Below, piece after piece: positions 1-7,736 of a DNA stretch of 35,825 bases. Made by a program: the position numbers and the translations under genes. The notes beneath the pieces are model-generated. The model was not told where the DNA came from. It ran no database searches and saw only the letters and a program-made list of their open reading frames with translations. Position 1 is the first letter of the stretch. Every line of letters starts with the position of its first letter. The stretch is from assembly GCA_018699495.1 (NCBI GenBank), contig JABIQV010000062.1, positions 1 to 35,825 on the forward strand, read 5' to 3'. This DNA comes from a bacterium. Its GTDB lineage: Bacteria > Margulisbacteria > Marinamargulisbacteria > JABIPA01.

Positions 1-1
1 T

Positions 2-268
2 TTACCAGACGTAATGTTAGAAGGAACGTCGAAATTATTATGGTTTACTGACATTTCCGAAGAGATTGGACAATTAATTGAAAACATAAAGAATAGAGTT
101 CGTGATTTTGAGATACGTATACCGAAGACAATTTATTTGCCGGATATAATGCTGGAAGGCGAGGAACAGGTGTTAAAGGTTTCTGATATCTCAGATGGTA
201 TTTCTGAAGAAATCGACAAGTTAGTTGAAAATATAAAGACTCACGTCCATGATTTCGAAATGGATGGT
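2..268 (+). repeat. Tandem 45-codon repeat in the carrier-like gene
   Basis: Two adjacent in-frame units, nt 2-136 and 137-~268, encode related segments with the shared order LPD[VI]MLEG, then DIS, then [KQ]L[IV]ENIK, then V.DFE. The period is 135 nt. Copy 1 is at the window edge, so more copies may lie upstream. The units look amphipathic and helical and precede the carrier domain. Confidence 0.75.
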
Positions 269-1336
269 AGCTTTTCAGAGCTGGGAGATAGATTTGTTAG
301 CTCTTTTACTAAATTAGTAACACCAAAAGATTTATTAGAAAGTGAAAAGGCTTTTTTCAGTCGGTCAGATGTAGCTATCTTTGAAGGAACAGTAGTTGGG
401 GTAGGTTTGGCTACATCTCAGGTAGCTTGTCTTAACCCACTTGATGTTATTAAAGCTAGACTTCAAACTGTTGGAGTAAATGGAGAGGTTCCTAAAACAT
501 ACCTTCATGCTCTATTTAACATGTCGTCCTTACCGGGAAAAGAGAATCTTAAATCGAAACAATCAGTTTTTAATGAAATAAAAGGTAATTACGGAAATTG
601 GAGAGGTGCTTTCAAGGCAATACAACCTTATTCGGGTTCAGGTATGTCTTTATTAGCGAGGCTTCCTTATTTTGCAATTATGAATGCTACTCAAAGATTT
701 ACAGAGAATGCTGTAGGAGCTGATCCTAATCGAGAGAAAACACCATTATTAACTTTATTATCTAGTTGCGTATCGGGTGGTGTTGCCGCTGCAGCTCTTT
801 CTGTTATTGAAGTTCCAAAGGTTAAGGTTCAGTTAGATCCAACATTTAAAACGGTCCCTTTTATAAAGAAACATGGATTAATGAGTTTATGGGATAAGGA
901 AATTTTTAAAGCAACTGCTTCTAGAGAGATCTTTTTTACTGCAGGTCTATACGGATCTCCAATAGTAGCTTCCTTTTTAGAAAGTCATGTGACACCAAAC
1001 CACCCTAGTTTAGAGGGAAAAGAAAAGTTAATAGCTTCTGTTGGGGTCGGGACCATTTGTGGTATGTTGACAAATCCGATGGACGTCGCAAAAACAAGAT
1101 TACAGAGTATGTTAGGGGATTATAGTTTTAATTCTTTAGATGTATCTGAGAAAACATTTTCTGGATGCTTAAAAAAGGAATATGGAAAAAATGGCCTATC
1201 TTTCTTTGTTAATAGGGCAGCCCGAGCAAGAGGTTTTTTTGTAGCGAGTTCTATATCCGTTTTAAGTTATACACAGGATTATATTAGACCAGCGGTTAAG
1301 AACGGAATATTAGGATTCTCTGGTGCTCATGAATAG
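2..1336 (+). CDS. Mitochondrial carrier family-like protein, 5' end outside window
   Basis: The frame is open to the first bases of the window, so the start lies upstream; the ATG at 14 is probably internal because the codons before it (L-P-D-V) continue a repeat. The N-terminal part has two copies of a ~45-residue unit beginning LPD[VI]MLEG (from nt 2 and nt 137). The rest has three carrier-like segments: NPLDVIKARLQ near 434-466, VIEVPKVKVQ near 800-835 and NPMDVAKTRLQ near 1073-1105. The first and third match the carrier signature P-x-[DE]-x-x-[KR]-x-[RK]; the middle one has Glu-Val-Pro-Lys. This family normally moves metabolites across the mitochondrial inner membrane and is nearly confined to eukaryotes; Legionella LncP is a known bacterial example delivered to host mitochondria. 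A host-targeted role here is inference. Substrate unknown. It converges with fliJ, leaving 62 bp between them. Confidence 0.8.
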   Translation, partial: LPDVMLEGTSKLLWFTDISEEIGQLIENIKNRVRDFEIRIPKTIYLPDIMLEGEEQVLKVSDISDGISEEIDKLVENIKTHVHDFEMDGSFSELGDRFVSSFTKLVTPKDLLESEKAFFSRSDVAIFEGTVVGVGLATSQVACLNPLDVIKARLQTVGVNGEVPKTYLHALFNMSSLPGKENLKSKQSVFNEIKGNYGNWRGAFKAIQPYSGSGMSLLARLPYFAIMNATQRFTENAVGADPNREKTPLLTLLSSCVSGGVAAAALSVIEVPKVKVQLDPTFKTVPFIKKHGLMSLWDKEIFKATASREIFFTAGLYGSPIVASFLESHVTPNHPSLEGKEKLIASVGVGTICGMLTNPMDVAKTRLQSMLGDYSFNSLDVSEKTFSGCLKKEYGKNGLSFFVNRAARARGFFVASSISVLSYTQDYIRPAVKNGILGFSGAHE

Positions 1337-1398
1337 ATATTAATGTGTTTGTATAATTTTTTACTGAAGTGAGTTATTTTGAAGATGTTATAGTATTT

Positions 1399-1881
1399 TT
1401 ATTTATCTTGAGCACGTTTCTTTTTAACAAATCCTATTGAAGAGATTTCATCCATAAACTTATCAGCTTCTTTTTTCATAAGGAGGCGCCAAGCAATTTT
1501 AGTTTTTTCTCGATCAATTTCCATAATACGACGGTCCTGAACAGCAACAACTAAATTTTTTCGCTCTTCTTCTTTTTTTTCTTCGGCTTTTTTGGTTTCT
1601 GCGACCTGATCTTCGACTTGCTTCTTAACAACCTCTAAATGGCCTTTTCTCATTTGAACTTGCACGAAGTCTATGGTTGAACCCGGACCAATAAGTTGCT
1701 TAAATTCGCTATATTTTTCGGATTGAAATTCTTTGATTTCTTCTTCTTTTTTCTGTTCATTTTCGTGTTTTTTAATGGCTTTATTGTAGACATCTTTTTG
1801 TTGTATTTCTCGAATTTCACGAACTTTGAGGACGGTAGACAGTTGGTATTTAAATTTCCCACTTTTTTTAGGTTTACTCAT
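1399..1881 (-). CDS. fliJ: FliJ/SctO-like export ATPase stalk protein
   Basis: 160 residues, almost entirely charged and predicted coiled coil. The N-terminus (KFKYQLSTVLKVREIREIQQ) has the FliJ pattern of an aromatic/basic start followed by LxxVLxxRE and a long helix; the length fits FliJ (~145-160). FliJ is the central stalk inside the FliI hexamer and links the ATPase to the export gate. A GGAG lies about 12 nt before the ATG. It is the third member of a fliH-fliI-fliJ order on this strand, but a LuxR-type gene on the opposite strand separates it from fliI. Coiled coils are low-information, so the assignment rests on both pattern and context. An injectisome SctO is the alternative. Confidence 0.7.
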   Translation of the reverse strand: MSKPKKSGKFKYQLSTVLKVREIREIQQKDVYNKAIKKHENEQKKEEEIKEFQSEKYSEFKQLIGPGSTIDFVQVQMRKGHLEVVKKQVEDQVAETKKAEEKKEEERKNLVVAVQDRRIMEIDREKTKIAWRLLMKKEADKFMDEISSIGFVKKKRAQDK

Positions 1882-1993
1882 TTTTCAAATGCTCCATAAA
1901 AGATTAGTTAGATATTTTGGATTGTTCCAAAAGAACAATGCCAGGTTATTTTAAAAGGTTTCACTTGATGGGCGTGCTTAGTACCCTACGTCA

Positions 1994-2014
1994 CGAGCAT
2001 GTAAATATTGCTCG
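1994..2014. promoter_or_regulatory. Short dyad upstream of the luxR-type gene
   Basis: CGAGCA and TGCTCG are perfect 6-bp inverted arms around a 9-nt AT-rich spacer. It sits in the 259-bp gap between the divergent starts of fliJ (1881) and the LuxR-type gene (2141), a place where an operator would be expected. Function is inferred from position only. Confidence 0.3.
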
Positions 2015-2140
2015 ACAGTCATACTAGAAACGTTTCCCAATACTATACACTATTATTATTCTCTTTAAACAAATTATGTAGAAAATAAAAAAATAAGAGC
2101 ATTTGATTAGAAAGATGAAGTGGATTAAACTTTTCATACC

Positions 2141-3073
2141 ATGAGCCATTTTTTATTTTTTACTCACATAATTTCTCTTTTTTCCGGTGTTTTTTCTTTT
2201 GCACTTTTAGTTGTACTACTTAAAAAATATAGGATTAAAGAATTAAAGGCCTATATCTTATTTTTGGTATCGTTAAGTAGCATTGTTTTATTTCAGATGC
2301 TTAATACATATTTTATTTTTAATATAGAAGGGTTTTTAAAGTCGCCATCTTTCGCTAGTTTTATTTTTATTTTATTTGATATCATTGGGGATTGTTCGAT
2401 AATTATTTCCATTCCGTATTTTGTGCACCATTTGGTGGATGTTCCTAACAAAAAATTGAAACAAAACATATTTTTCGGGATTTTTATATTTAATATTATC
2501 TATGTAATTGTTGTTAATATAGTCAGTCATCAACAATTGCTTACAATCTATACATTCTGGCACGTTCTGTATGATAGTTTGTTATTTGTACCTATTGTTT
2601 ACGCTGTCATTGTCGTTCCTTATTATCTTCGTAAATTGAAAGAACCAAATCGAACCTTCATCAGCAAGGCGGTTGTGTTTATGGTGGGGTTAATTATTTT
2701 ATTTATTCCAGGATTTTTAACAGATATATTTTGGTATGCAGCTAAAGTTAAATACGGGTTAATCCCTATCGGTTTCTTCTTTACATCGATTTTCTATTTT
2801 TTATGGAACGGTATATTTATATGGAGGGCCGTTCCTTTTATAACAAGGCCGTTATCTCCAGAGCATAAGCTCAATCATTTTTCTGATGCGCATCGGCTAA
2901 CGGAGCGAGAACGAGAGGTTGTTCGTTATTTAATGCAGGGAATGTCTAATAACGAAATAGCCGAAGGTATGTTTGTAGAAGTATCGACAATAAAACGACA
3001 TATTCAAAATATTTTCAAAAAAACATCGTTAAGCAGTAGGTTCGCGCTTACTCAACAGATATTGGAATTATAA
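2141..3073 (+). CDS. Seven-helix membrane LuxR-type transcriptional regulator
   Basis: 310 residues. About seven hydrophobic segments fill residues ~1-240, followed by a cytoplasmic GerE/LuxR-type helix-turn-helix at 253-310: LTEREREVVRYLMQGMSNNE, then IAEGMFVEVSTIKRHIQNIF. The Glu-Arg-Glu start, the NNEIAE turn and the T-[IV]-K-x-H-[IV] recognition helix are textbook features of the family. No phospho-receiver domain is present, so the membrane part is probably the sensor; its ligand is unknown. DNA binding by a membrane-anchored HTH is inferred. The gene lies between fliI and fliJ in the opposite direction, so it may control those genes. The ATG at 2141 has no obvious ribosome site. Confidence 0.8.
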   Translation: MSHFLFFTHIISLFSGVFSFALLVVLLKKYRIKELKAYILFLVSLSSIVLFQMLNTYFIFNIEGFLKSPSFASFIFILFDIIGDCSIIISIPYFVHHLVDVPNKKLKQNIFFGIFIFNIIYVIVVNIVSHQQLLTIYTFWHVLYDSLLFVPIVYAVIVVPYYLRKLKEPNRTFISKAVVFMVGLIILFIPGFLTDIFWYAAKVKYGLIPIGFFFTSIFYFLWNGIFIWRAVPFITRPLSPEHKLNHFSDAHRLTEREREVVRYLMQGMSNNEIAEGMFVEVSTIKRHIQNIFKKTSLSSRFALTQQILEL

Positions 3074-3123
3074 AAGCTGAAGGATAGGGGACCAAATAAT
3101 AGTAAGGGGGTAACTAGAACTTT

Positions 3124-4437
3124 TTATTTAAACATCGTAGTCAACATTTTTACAGATTCTTCCATAGGAATATTCGCATCTGTCCGTTGTCGCAAAAACG
3201 TATTTACAGCGTCTATATTATCAACAGCATAGTCAATTTTTGGGTTACTACCTTTAACATATGCACCAATATTAATTAAATCTTCAGCTTCGGCATGTTT
3301 GGCTAAAATTTCTCTTAGTTGGCCAGCGGCTGTTTTATGTTCTTCCGTACAAATTGCATTCATTAGACGACTTACGCTTGCTGGAACATCAATACATGGG
3401 TAGTGATTTTTTGCGGCTAGGTCTCTATTAAGAATGATGTGTCCATCTAAAATTCCTCTAGCAGCATCAGCGATTGGTTCATCCATATCACCACCATCAA
3501 CAAGAACCGTGTAAATAGCAGTTATGCTACCTTTAGTCGACGTGCCAGCACGTTCCATTAGGCGAGGTAACATTGCAAATACGGACGGGGTATATCCTTT
3601 TGTTGTTGGAGGCTCTCCACATGCAAGTCCAATTTCTCGTTGAGCCATAGCAAATCGGGTGACAGAATCCATCATAAATAGAACATCTTTACCTTGGTCT
3701 CGAAAATATTCAGCAATTGCGGTTGCTACCATGGGAGCACGTTGTCGAATAATAGGTGGTGTATCTGATGTTGCACAGACAACAACAGATCGTTTTAGTC
3801 CTTCTGCTCCTAACGATTCTTCAATAAAGTCTTTGACTTCCCGACCCCGTTCTCCAACAAGGCAAAATACATTGACATCTGCTAAACAGTTTCTGGCTAA
3901 CATACCCATTAAGGTACTTTTTCCTACTCCAGAACCGGCGAAAATCCCGACTCTTTGGCCACGACCAAGAGTAAGTGTTCCATCAATGGCTTTCACACCC
4001 ATTTCTAAAACACGCGTAATAACAGGGCGCATGACGGCATCTGGAGGATCGTTATCCACACCATAGCGGTCAGCGTATTCAATAGGACCAAGTCTATCCA
4101 TGGGGCGGCCTAATCCATTTAATACCCGGCCTAAACAATTTTCACCTACACCAACTGTTAACGGTTTACCTGTTCCATAAACTTTACTACCTGGGCAAAT
4201 TCCAGCCATCATACCTAGAGGCATAAGAAGAACAACTTCTTCGTTAAACCCTACGACTTCTGCTTCAATAATATTATTTTTTTCGATAACAATTTCACAT
4301 AACTCTCCAAAAAAAACGCCTTGCACTTGAGCCTCAATAACGAGACCAACTACTTGAACAACTTTACCGACAACTTTTATTAAGTCGATGCCGTCAATTT
4401 TTTTAGTATATGTATCTATATTTTTAAAAAGGCTCAT
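3124..4437 (-). CDS. fliI: Flagellar/type III export ATPase FliI (SctN-like)
   Basis: 437 residues, the normal length. F1-type ATPase with P-loop AGSGVGKS at 167-174, Walker B DVLFMMDS at 251-258, and the export-ATPase block MAQREIGLACGEPPTTKGYT from residue 264. The ATPase energises unfolding and docking of substrates at the export gate. Met-Ala before QREIGLA and the GEPPTTKGY stretch look more like flagellar FliI than injectisome SctN (usually RAQREIGLA), but this is not decisive, because no rod, hook, filament or needle gene is in view. Follows fliH by 37 nt. Confidence 0.92.
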   Translation of the reverse strand: MSLFKNIDTYTKKIDGIDLIKVVGKVVQVVGLVIEAQVQGVFFGELCEIVIEKNNIIEAEVVGFNEEVVLLMPLGMMAGICPGSKVYGTGKPLTVGVGENCLGRVLNGLGRPMDRLGPIEYADRYGVDNDPPDAVMRPVITRVLEMGVKAIDGTLTLGRGQRVGIFAGSGVGKSTLMGMLARNCLADVNVFCLVGERGREVKDFIEESLGAEGLKRSVVVCATSDTPPIIRQRAPMVATAIAEYFRDQGKDVLFMMDSVTRFAMAQREIGLACGEPPTTKGYTPSVFAMLPRLMERAGTSTKGSITAIYTVLVDGGDMDEPIADAARGILDGHIILNRDLAAKNHYPCIDVPASVSRLMNAICTEEHKTAAGQLREILAKHAEAEDLINIGAYVKGSNPKIDYAVDNIDAVNTFLRQRTDANIPMEESVKMLTTMFK

Positions 4438-4474
4438 AGGTCGGGTCCCTTTTTAAAACGAATGAGAGTGACCA

Positions 4475-5821
4475 TTATTTTGGGGCTGGTTCAGTTGCAG
4501 AATCTGAAGCAGCGCTAGCTTCAGATGATTCAGATTCTACCACTGGGGATGATGTTTCAAATTGCTCGGGGTGTTCTTCTTTATACGTTTCAACAATCGC
4601 TTTTTCTAATGCTTCCAGTTTGATGTCCATAGATGTATCAACGTAACCAAGTTTTGTTTCGATAATACAACCACCTGGAGTTTGGTGCGCATCTTTATGA
4701 ACTTCCAATGTCTTTATATCTGGCATAAATTCTAAAAATTTATCAATTTTTTTTCGTACCCGTTCAACATCTTCTTTGGCGACTCGAAGAATAACCTTAT
4801 CTTTATCAGTCACACGATCAAGTGCTTCTTTTATAATATCGTCGAAGGCATCTTCAGAAACCTCTAGTTGGCGACGCGTCATATATTCAGCAGCATGAAC
4901 GGCTAATTTTAAGACATCGTCTCGTTCTTTTCCAATGAGATCTTTTTTTGCTTTTTCAACACTATTAATCGCTTTTAACAAGTCTAGAGACTGGGATTGT
5001 AGTTTTTCTTCCACTTCTTTTTTTGCTTTTTCATAGCTTTCTGAAAAAGCTTTTTCTAAAATATCTTGTTTCTCTTTTTCCAATTTATTCAACATATCGT
5101 TTCTCATAGTCACTAGTTCTTGTTCGAGAAGATCCGTTTTTTCAGCTTTGTAGGTATCAAGACCATCGTTTATTTTACCTTGTTCAGTTTCTTTTAACGA
5201 ATCGATTTCTTGTTGAGATGTTTCTTTTTGTTGTTGAATAGAGTGTTCAGTTTCGGATAATCTCTTTTTTATATCGGTTTCAACTTCGGCTAATCGTTTT
5301 TCGATTTCTACCTCTGTGTCTTTCATCCTTGACTTAATTTTCTCAATGATATGATCTTCAAATTCATCATCTGTTAACTCTTTTTTCTGAACAATTTCTT
5401 CAGGAATTACTTCAGATACAGTGGATTCACCTATAGTTTGAGTAAGTGCTAAATCTACAGCATTGCTATCTGAATAATCATCACTATCTTCTGTTTCGTC
5501 TTCTTTTGTTAAAAGGGGTTCTTTTCCATCGAATGGACCTTGAGGAGATGAAGAGTCTTGGTCGTCTTCAATAATTGTGGGGAGAGATGTGTCTTTATCA
5601 TCGGTTGCATATTCATCAATTCCATTTTCAGACATGTGTTTTAATTTTTTAAGGCGAGTGATGCCCTGAGATTTAATGCCAGATAGGTTATGGCGATGGT
5701 CATGTTTAATTATACTGGATTCATTATGGGGGTGGTCAGAGGCGTCGGTAGAAGCACCAAATAAATTGGGGAGCTTAATTGTAGTTGATTTATTTGAGTA
5801 GGATCCTTTATAAACTGACAT
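4475..5821 (-). CDS. fliH: FliH/SctL-like ATPase regulator with long acidic N-terminal extension
   Basis: 448 residues, about twice a usual FliH. The C-terminal region (~270-420) has the FliH/SctL/V-ATPase E-subunit pattern: a coiled coil, then VLKLAVHAAEYMTRRQLEV, then ILRV..EDVERVRKKIDKF, then GGCIIETKLGYVDTSMDIKL. It is followed directly by fliI, whose hexamer FliH normally binds and restrains. Residues ~1-130 are acidic, Ser/Asp-rich and probably disordered; ~150-290 is a long coiled coil. The tail is rich in Ser, Glu and Ala. The ATG lies only 9 nt after a perfect extended -10 and has no Shine-Dalgarno. Confidence 0.8.
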   Translation of the reverse strand: MSVYKGSYSNKSTTIKLPNLFGASTDASDHPHNESSIIKHDHRHNLSGIKSQGITRLKKLKHMSENGIDEYATDDKDTSLPTIIEDDQDSSSPQGPFDGKEPLLTKEDETEDSDDYSDSNAVDLALTQTIGESTVSEVIPEEIVQKKELTDDEFEDHIIEKIKSRMKDTEVEIEKRLAEVETDIKKRLSETEHSIQQQKETSQQEIDSLKETEQGKINDGLDTYKAEKTDLLEQELVTMRNDMLNKLEKEKQDILEKAFSESYEKAKKEVEEKLQSQSLDLLKAINSVEKAKKDLIGKERDDVLKLAVHAAEYMTRRQLEVSEDAFDDIIKEALDRVTDKDKVILRVAKEDVERVRKKIDKFLEFMPDIKTLEVHKDAHQTPGGCIIETKLGYVDTSMDIKLEALEKAIVETYKEEHPEQFETSSPVVESESSEASAASDSATEPAPK

Positions 5822-5830
5822 CTGTTAGTT

Positions 5831-5839
5831 ATTATATCA
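5831..5839 (-). promoter_or_regulatory. Extended -10 promoter element of fliH-fliI
   Basis: On the minus strand TGATATAAT is a perfect extended -10 (TGnTATAAT). It ends 9 nt before the fliH ATG, so transcription would begin within about 2-3 nt of the start codon. The -35 position (TTATTA at 5854-5859) is weak, as is common with extended -10 promoters. Confidence 0.55.
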
Positions 5840-5953
5840 ATTTCATGGGCGTGTAATAAAGCCCCAAAAATTTGGATCTATTAAATGGGCCCAATATTAA
5901 CGAAATAAATATGTCAGGTTAAGACTAATTTAAGAAGGAAGAGTGTCGTACAA

Positions 5954-6742
5954 ATGTTAGAATATCCCTCAATATCCCCCATATTATTTAGTATCGGACC
6001 ACTAGCTATTCGATGGTACAGCTTAGCTTATATAGGTGGAATTGGATTAGGAACCTTTTTATTCAAAAATGAATTTAAGAAATGGTTCAATTTTACCTAT
6101 TTAGATTGTCTCGATTTTATGAGTTACATAATGATAGGTGTTTTATTAGGAGGACGATTAGGCTATGTATTATTTTATGATTTAGTCTATTACGTTGGGC
6201 ATCCTTTAGAGATAATTGCTATTTGGAATGGAGGGATGTCTTACCATGGAGGAGCGATTGGCGCCGTAATAGCGATGTCTATTTTTTCCAAAGTTAAAAA
6301 GGTTTCTTTTTTTAGTTTAATTGATATTTTGGCGGTTGGGTCAACGGTAGGTATATTTTTAGGACGGCTCGCTAATTTTGTAAATGGAGAGCTTTTTGGT
6401 CGGGAAACCTCGGTTCCTTGGGGGATGATGTTTCCAGGTGGCGGCTTAATTGTTAGGCATCCATCGCAATTGTACGAGGCTTTTTTTGAAGGGTTTGTTT
6501 TATTTTGTATTTTATATGTTTTGATGAAAAAAATGGAGTTTAAACCAGGGATAATATTTGGACTGTATTTAATTGGGTATGGATTTTTTAGATTTTTCTG
6601 TGAATTTTTTAGGGCCCCAGATCCTCAATTAGGTACGTTAGTCCTAGGACTTTCTATGGGACAGTTATTATGTCTTACCATGATAAGCCTAGGGTGCATC
6701 GTTCTTTATTTTTTAGGAAAGATTACGGATAACGATGTGTAG
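5954..6742 (+). CDS. lgt: Prolipoprotein diacylglyceryl transferase
   Basis: 262 residues, seven hydrophobic segments. Lgt moves diacylglycerol from phosphatidylglycerol to the lipobox cysteine of prolipoproteins at the inner membrane. Signature features are visible: IRWYSLAYIGG near the N-terminus, GGRLGYVLFYD, the essential MSYHGGAIGA loop, GRLANFVNGELFGRET with the conserved Arg/Asn/Glu, and RHPSQLYEAFFEG. AAGAAGGAAG lies about 12 nt before the ATG. It stands alone on this strand and converges with trxB, with only 7 bp between the ends. Confidence 0.97.
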   Translation: MLEYPSISPILFSIGPLAIRWYSLAYIGGIGLGTFLFKNEFKKWFNFTYLDCLDFMSYIMIGVLLGGRLGYVLFYDLVYYVGHPLEIIAIWNGGMSYHGGAIGAVIAMSIFSKVKKVSFFSLIDILAVGSTVGIFLGRLANFVNGELFGRETSVPWGMMFPGGGLIVRHPSQLYEAFFEGFVLFCILYVLMKKMEFKPGIIFGLYLIGYGFFRFFCEFFRAPDPQLGTLVLGLSMGQLLCLTMISLGCIVLYFLGKITDNDV

Positions 6743-6749
6743 GCGCATC

Positions 6750-7709
6750 TCAGCCAATAAAACGTTCAGCTAAGAGGGCTGCTTGGCAGCCAGATCCAGC
6801 AGCTGTAATGGCTTGTCTATAAACCTTATCTTGAACATCTCCACATGCAAAAACACCAGGGATAGACGTTTCTGGAGTTCCATTTTTAGTAATAATATAA
6901 CCTGTAGAATCAAGCTCTAATTGATTATCCAAAAAAGTAGTGTTTGGAGTATGTCCAATTGCATAAAATAAACCACTAGCTGTGATTGTTTGTGTTTCTT
7001 TAGTTTTTGAGTTTATAACAGATACGCCTGTGAGTAATTTTTCGCCAACAGCTTCTGTTGCTTCGGTGTTCCAATGGATTTTAATTTTTTTATTGTCAAA
7101 CACGCGTTGTTGCATCGCTTTTGACGCTCTCATTTCGCCCCGGCGAACAAGAAGGTGAACGGTACTAGCAAATTTAGTTAAAAAAGTCGCTTCTTCTGCA
7201 GCCGTGTCTCCGCCTCCAATAACTACCATTGGTTTATTTCTGAAAATTGGTAAAGCTCCGTCACAAACGGCGCATGCAGAAATTCCTTTTTGCCAATAGG
7301 TTTCTTCTCCGGGAAGTCCAAGTCGTTGAGCAGTTGCACCCGTTGCAATAATAATCGTTTTTGTTTTTACAGTTTGAGAGTCAGAAACTACTGTGAAAGG
7401 TGATTGAGAAACGTCGATACTATCGACAGTTTCTGTAAATATTTTAGTTCCCCAATGAGCCGCTTGATCTCTCATTTTTGTCATTAATTCTGGGACTGAT
7501 ATATCTAAAAATCCAGGAAAGTTCTCAATTTCTGTTGTCGTTGTTAATTGACCCCCGGCAGCAACTCCAGACGCAAAGAGTCCTTCAAACATTAAAGGGG
7601 TTAGAGCAGCTCGGCCGGCATAAATAGCAGCGGTATGGGCAGCTGGCCCAGACCCAATAATAACGACGTCTTCAATTTTTGATGTTTCTTTTGATTGTTC
7701 TATATTCAT
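6750..7709 (-). CDS. trxB: Thioredoxin reductase
   Basis: 319 residues. FAD-binding GxGxxA at 19-24 (GSGPAA), redox pair C146-A-V-C149, and a second Rossmann GGGDTAAEE at ~165-173 for NADPH. The C-terminal GDVQDKVYRQAITAAGSGCQ is the FAD-contacting end typical of low-molecular-weight TrxB. The enzyme reduces thioredoxin with NADPH. It lies 27 nt after the PBP gene on the same strand, so the two may be co-transcribed. Confidence 0.97.
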   Translation of the reverse strand: MNIEQSKETSKIEDVVIIGSGPAAHTAAIYAGRAALTPLMFEGLFASGVAAGGQLTTTTEIENFPGFLDISVPELMTKMRDQAAHWGTKIFTETVDSIDVSQSPFTVVSDSQTVKTKTIIIATGATAQRLGLPGEETYWQKGISACAVCDGALPIFRNKPMVVIGGGDTAAEEATFLTKFASTVHLLVRRGEMRASKAMQQRVFDNKKIKIHWNTEATEAVGEKLLTGVSVINSKTKETQTITASGLFYAIGHTPNTTFLDNQLELDSTGYIITKNGTPETSIPGVFACGDVQDKVYRQAITAAGSGCQAALLAERFIG

Positions 7710-7736
7710 AATTTTTTCACCTGTTAATTTTGTAGT

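Noticed and set aside
3659-4066. 135-codon plus-strand frame inside fliI
   Set aside because: It lies wholly within the antisense of a strongly conserved gene; shadow frame.
3124-4437. Calling the ATPase an injectisome SctN outright
   Set aside because: The QREIGLACGEPPTTKGY stretch looks flagellar, and no injectisome gene is in view; left as FliI with SctN as alternative.
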